A stretch of DNA of 7,578 nucleotides, taken from assembly GCA_027001895.1 (NCBI GenBank), contig JALTLP010000044.1, positions 1-7,578 on the forward strand. The letters are read 5' to 3'. The notes below the pieces were generated by a model that was not told the origin of the DNA, did no database searches, and saw nothing but the letters and a program-made list of their open reading frames with translations. This DNA comes from Chromatiales bacterium (GTDB lineage: Bacteria; Pseudomonadota; Gammaproteobacteria; UBA6429; Thiohalophilaceae). The translations under genes and the position numbers were made by a program. Positions 6,101 through 7,578 of the stretch are shown in pieces. Position 1 is the stretch's first letter. Each line of letters starts with the position of its first letter.

Positions 6101-7097
6101 CAGCTACGTGTTGTACGAACCGCATCATGTTACAAGTATAACCATACTCGTTATCGTACCATGACACTAACTTAACGAATGTACCGTCAAGTGCAATACC
6201 TGCTTCTGCGTCAAAGATTGAAGAGAAGCCCACACCACGGAAGTCCGTTGATACAACTTTTTCGTCTGTGTAACCCAATGTTTTAGAAATGTCGCCATTT
6301 TCAGATGCGTCTTTCATTGCTGCACAGATGTCTTCGTATGAAGCTTCTTTGTTTAACTCTACAGTTAAGTCAACAACTGACACATCAGAAGTAGGTACAC
6401 GGAAAGCCATACCGGTTAATTTACCGTTAAGCTCTGGTAATACAACACCTACTGCTTTAGCTGCACCCGTAGATGAAGGGATGATGTTTTCCAGGATACC
6501 ACGACCACCACGCCAGTCTTTCATTGAAGGACCGTCTACTGTTTTTTGAGTTGCAGTTGCAGCGTGAACGGTAGTCATAAGACCACGTTTGATGCCCCAC
6601 TTGTCGTTAATAACTTTAGCCATAGGCGCTAAACAGTTAGTTGTACAAGATGCGGCTGAAACGATTTTTTGACCGGCGTATTCTGTGTGGTTAACACCGT
6701 ATACGAACATTGGCGTACCGTCTTTAGAAGGTGCAGATTGAACAACTTTACCTGCGCCAGCATCAATGTGCTTCTGGCAGCTTTCTTCAGTCAGGAAGAA
6801 ACCAGTACAATCGATAACGATGTCGGCTTTAACGTCGCCCCACTTAAGGTCGGCTGGATCACGTTCTGCAGTTAAACGGATTTCTTTACCGTCAACAATC
6901 ATTGCGCCTTCTTTGTGAGACACTTCACCACCAAAACGGCCGTGAACTGAATCGTACTTAAGCATGTAAGCCAGGTAGTCTGCGTCTAACAAGTCGTTAA
7001 TACCAACGATTTCAATATCGCTGAATTCATTATAAACAGCACGGAATACCATGCGACCAATACGGCCAAAACCGTTAATACCTACTTTAATAGTCAT
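6093..7097 (-). CDS. gap: Glyceraldehyde-3-phosphate dehydrogenase, type I
   Basis: The 334-residue enzyme interconverts glyceraldehyde-3-phosphate and 1,3-bisphosphoglycerate using a nicotinamide cofactor. The N-terminal Rossmann motif GINGFGRIGR (6-15) is intact, and D35 in INDLLD suggests NAD rather than NADP preference. The active-site block SAASCTTNC (147-155) gives catalytic C151, and H178 in TTVHAAT is its base partner. DGPSMKDWRGGRG (188-200), the PSSTGAAKAVG block (207-217) and WYDNEYGY (313-320) are family hallmarks. It is close to E. coli GapA throughout. The ATG at 7097 has a GGGG-containing ribosome-binding site 8 nt upstream. It follows tkt by 34 nt, indicating co-transcription. 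The final codons (Ala-Asn-stop) and the stop itself lie within the right arm of the large inverted repeat, so the very C-terminus may have been shaped by that element; all catalytic parts are upstream and unaffected. Confidence 0.97.
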   Translation of the reverse strand: MTIKVGINGFGRIGRMVFRAVYNEFSDIEIVGINDLLDADYLAYMLKYDSVHGRFGGEVSHKEGAMIVDGKEIRLTAERDPADLKWGDVKADIVIDCTGFFLTEESCQKHIDAGAGKVVQSAPSKDGTPMFVYGVNHTEYAGQKIVSAASCTTNCLAPMAKVINDKWGIKRGLMTTVHAATATQKTVDGPSMKDWRGGRGILENIIPSSTGAAKAVGVVLPELNGKLTGMAFRVPTSDVSVVDLTVELNKEASYEDICAAMKDASENGDISKTLGYTDEKVVSTDFRGVGFSSIFDAEAGIALDGTFVKLVSWYDNEYGYTCNMMRFVQHVAAN

Positions 7098-7131
7098 TAT
7101 TATTTCCCCTTAAAGGTTTTAAAAAATTCAA

Positions 7132-7578
7132 TTACAAAACAGATTCAACAGCTTTCACTACGTTTTCTACAGTGAAGCCAAATTCTTTAAACAGTTCGCC
7201 TGCTGGCGCTGATTCACCAAAGGTTGTCATGCCTACAACCTTGTCTGCATACTTGTACCATGCATCTGGAATGGCGGCTTCAACCGCAACGGTTGGAACA
7301 CCTTTTGGTAAAACAGAAGAACGGTAAGCATCGTCCTGAGATTCAAATGCATCAACCGATGGCATAGAAACAACACGAACATTTTTACCGCTTAACGCTT
7401 CGGCAGCACCTGTTGCTAATGCAACTTCAGAACCGGTCGCAATAATGATTGCATCCGGTGTGCCTGTACAATCTTTAAGAATGTAACCACCCCTGGCGAT
7501 ATCTGCAATTTGTGCATCAGTACGTTCGTTATGTGGTAAACCCTGACGTGAGAAGATCAGGCAAGATGGGCCGTCTTT
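7132..7578 (-). CDS. tkt: Transketolase, C-terminal part (gene runs off the window)
   Basis: This is the 3' end of a transketolase gene. The frame is open from the right edge of the window to the TAA at 7132, giving the last 148 residues. Transketolase is a thiamine-diphosphate enzyme that moves two-carbon units between sugar phosphates in the pentose-phosphate and Calvin cycles. The visible part is the C-terminal domain. It starts in the segment IFSRQGLPHNER, continues with DAIIIATGSEVALA and VRVVSMPSVDAFESQD, then AVEAAIPDAWYKY and TTFGESAPAGELFKEFGFT, all typical of transketolase. The thiamine-binding and catalytic N-terminal and middle domains, the start codon and any promoter are outside the window. 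An internal ATG at 7365 gives a shorter frame but is not the true start, because clear homology continues upstream of it. It precedes gap by 34 nt and is probably the first visible gene of the same transcript. Confidence 0.95.
   Translation of the reverse strand, partial: KDGPSCLIFSRQGLPHNERTDAQIADIARGGYILKDCTGTPDAIIIATGSEVALATGAAEALSGKNVRVVSMPSVDAFESQDDAYRSSVLPKGVPTVAVEAAIPDAWYKYADKVVGMTTFGESAPAGELFKEFGFTVENVVKAVESVL

Noticed and set aside
7132..7365. A separate 77-residue small protein starting at an internal ATG
   Set aside because: Transketolase homology continues without a break upstream of that ATG to the window edge, so it is only the tail of tkt.
1..7578. CRISPR array, tRNA or rRNA genes
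   Set aside because: No regularly spaced direct repeats, no cloverleaf-like segments and no rRNA-like sequence were seen in the non-coding stretches.

Overview
This window is a stretch of a moderate-to-low GC bacterial chromosome. It most resembles a gammaproteobacterium: the pyruvate kinase looks like E. coli PykA, the GAPDH is close to E. coli GapA, and the aldolase is the class II Calvin-cycle subtype common in autotrophic and methylotrophic proteobacteria. A sulfur oxidiser or methylotroph would fit, but no RuBisCO or RuMP-pathway gene lies in the window, so this is inference.

Layout, left to right. (1) Positions 1-668, + strand: a possible 3' tail of an unidentified gene, then a complete histidine-phosphatase gene of the alpha-ribazole phosphatase (CobC) type. 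(2) 669-789: a convergent spacer with a perfect 14-bp palindrome and a terminator-like hairpin side by side. (3) 790-1659, - strand: a Sel1-repeat protein with an unusually long basic N-terminus before its hydrophobic segment. A GGAGG ribosome-binding site fixes its start at the ATG at 1659. (4) 1660-1983: a non-coding gap with a candidate promoter for the Sel1 gene, a strong intrinsic terminator ending the fba transcript, and a + strand promoter-like sequence that might drive a small RNA. (5) 1984-7578, all - strand: the central-carbon cluster in transcription order tkt (3' part only), gap, pgk, pyk, fba.

The cluster covers non-oxidative pentose-phosphate/Calvin regeneration (transketolase), the triose-phosphate steps (GAPDH, PGK), pyruvate formation (PK) and fructose-1,6-bisphosphate formation or cleavage (aldolase). 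Gene gaps are short (34, 49 and 60 nt) except between gap and pgk (310 nt).

That 310-nt gap is the most unusual part of the window. It holds a 127-bp inverted repeat (5974-6100) with two 61-nt arms and a 5-nt loop. Its right arm runs into the last codons and stop of gap. A second hairpin follows 52 bases further on towards pgk. The large element looks like either a small non-autonomous mobile element (MITE-like) or a structured RNA element separating tkt-gap from pgk-pyk-fba. No CRISPR array, tRNA, rRNA or transposase gene is visible.
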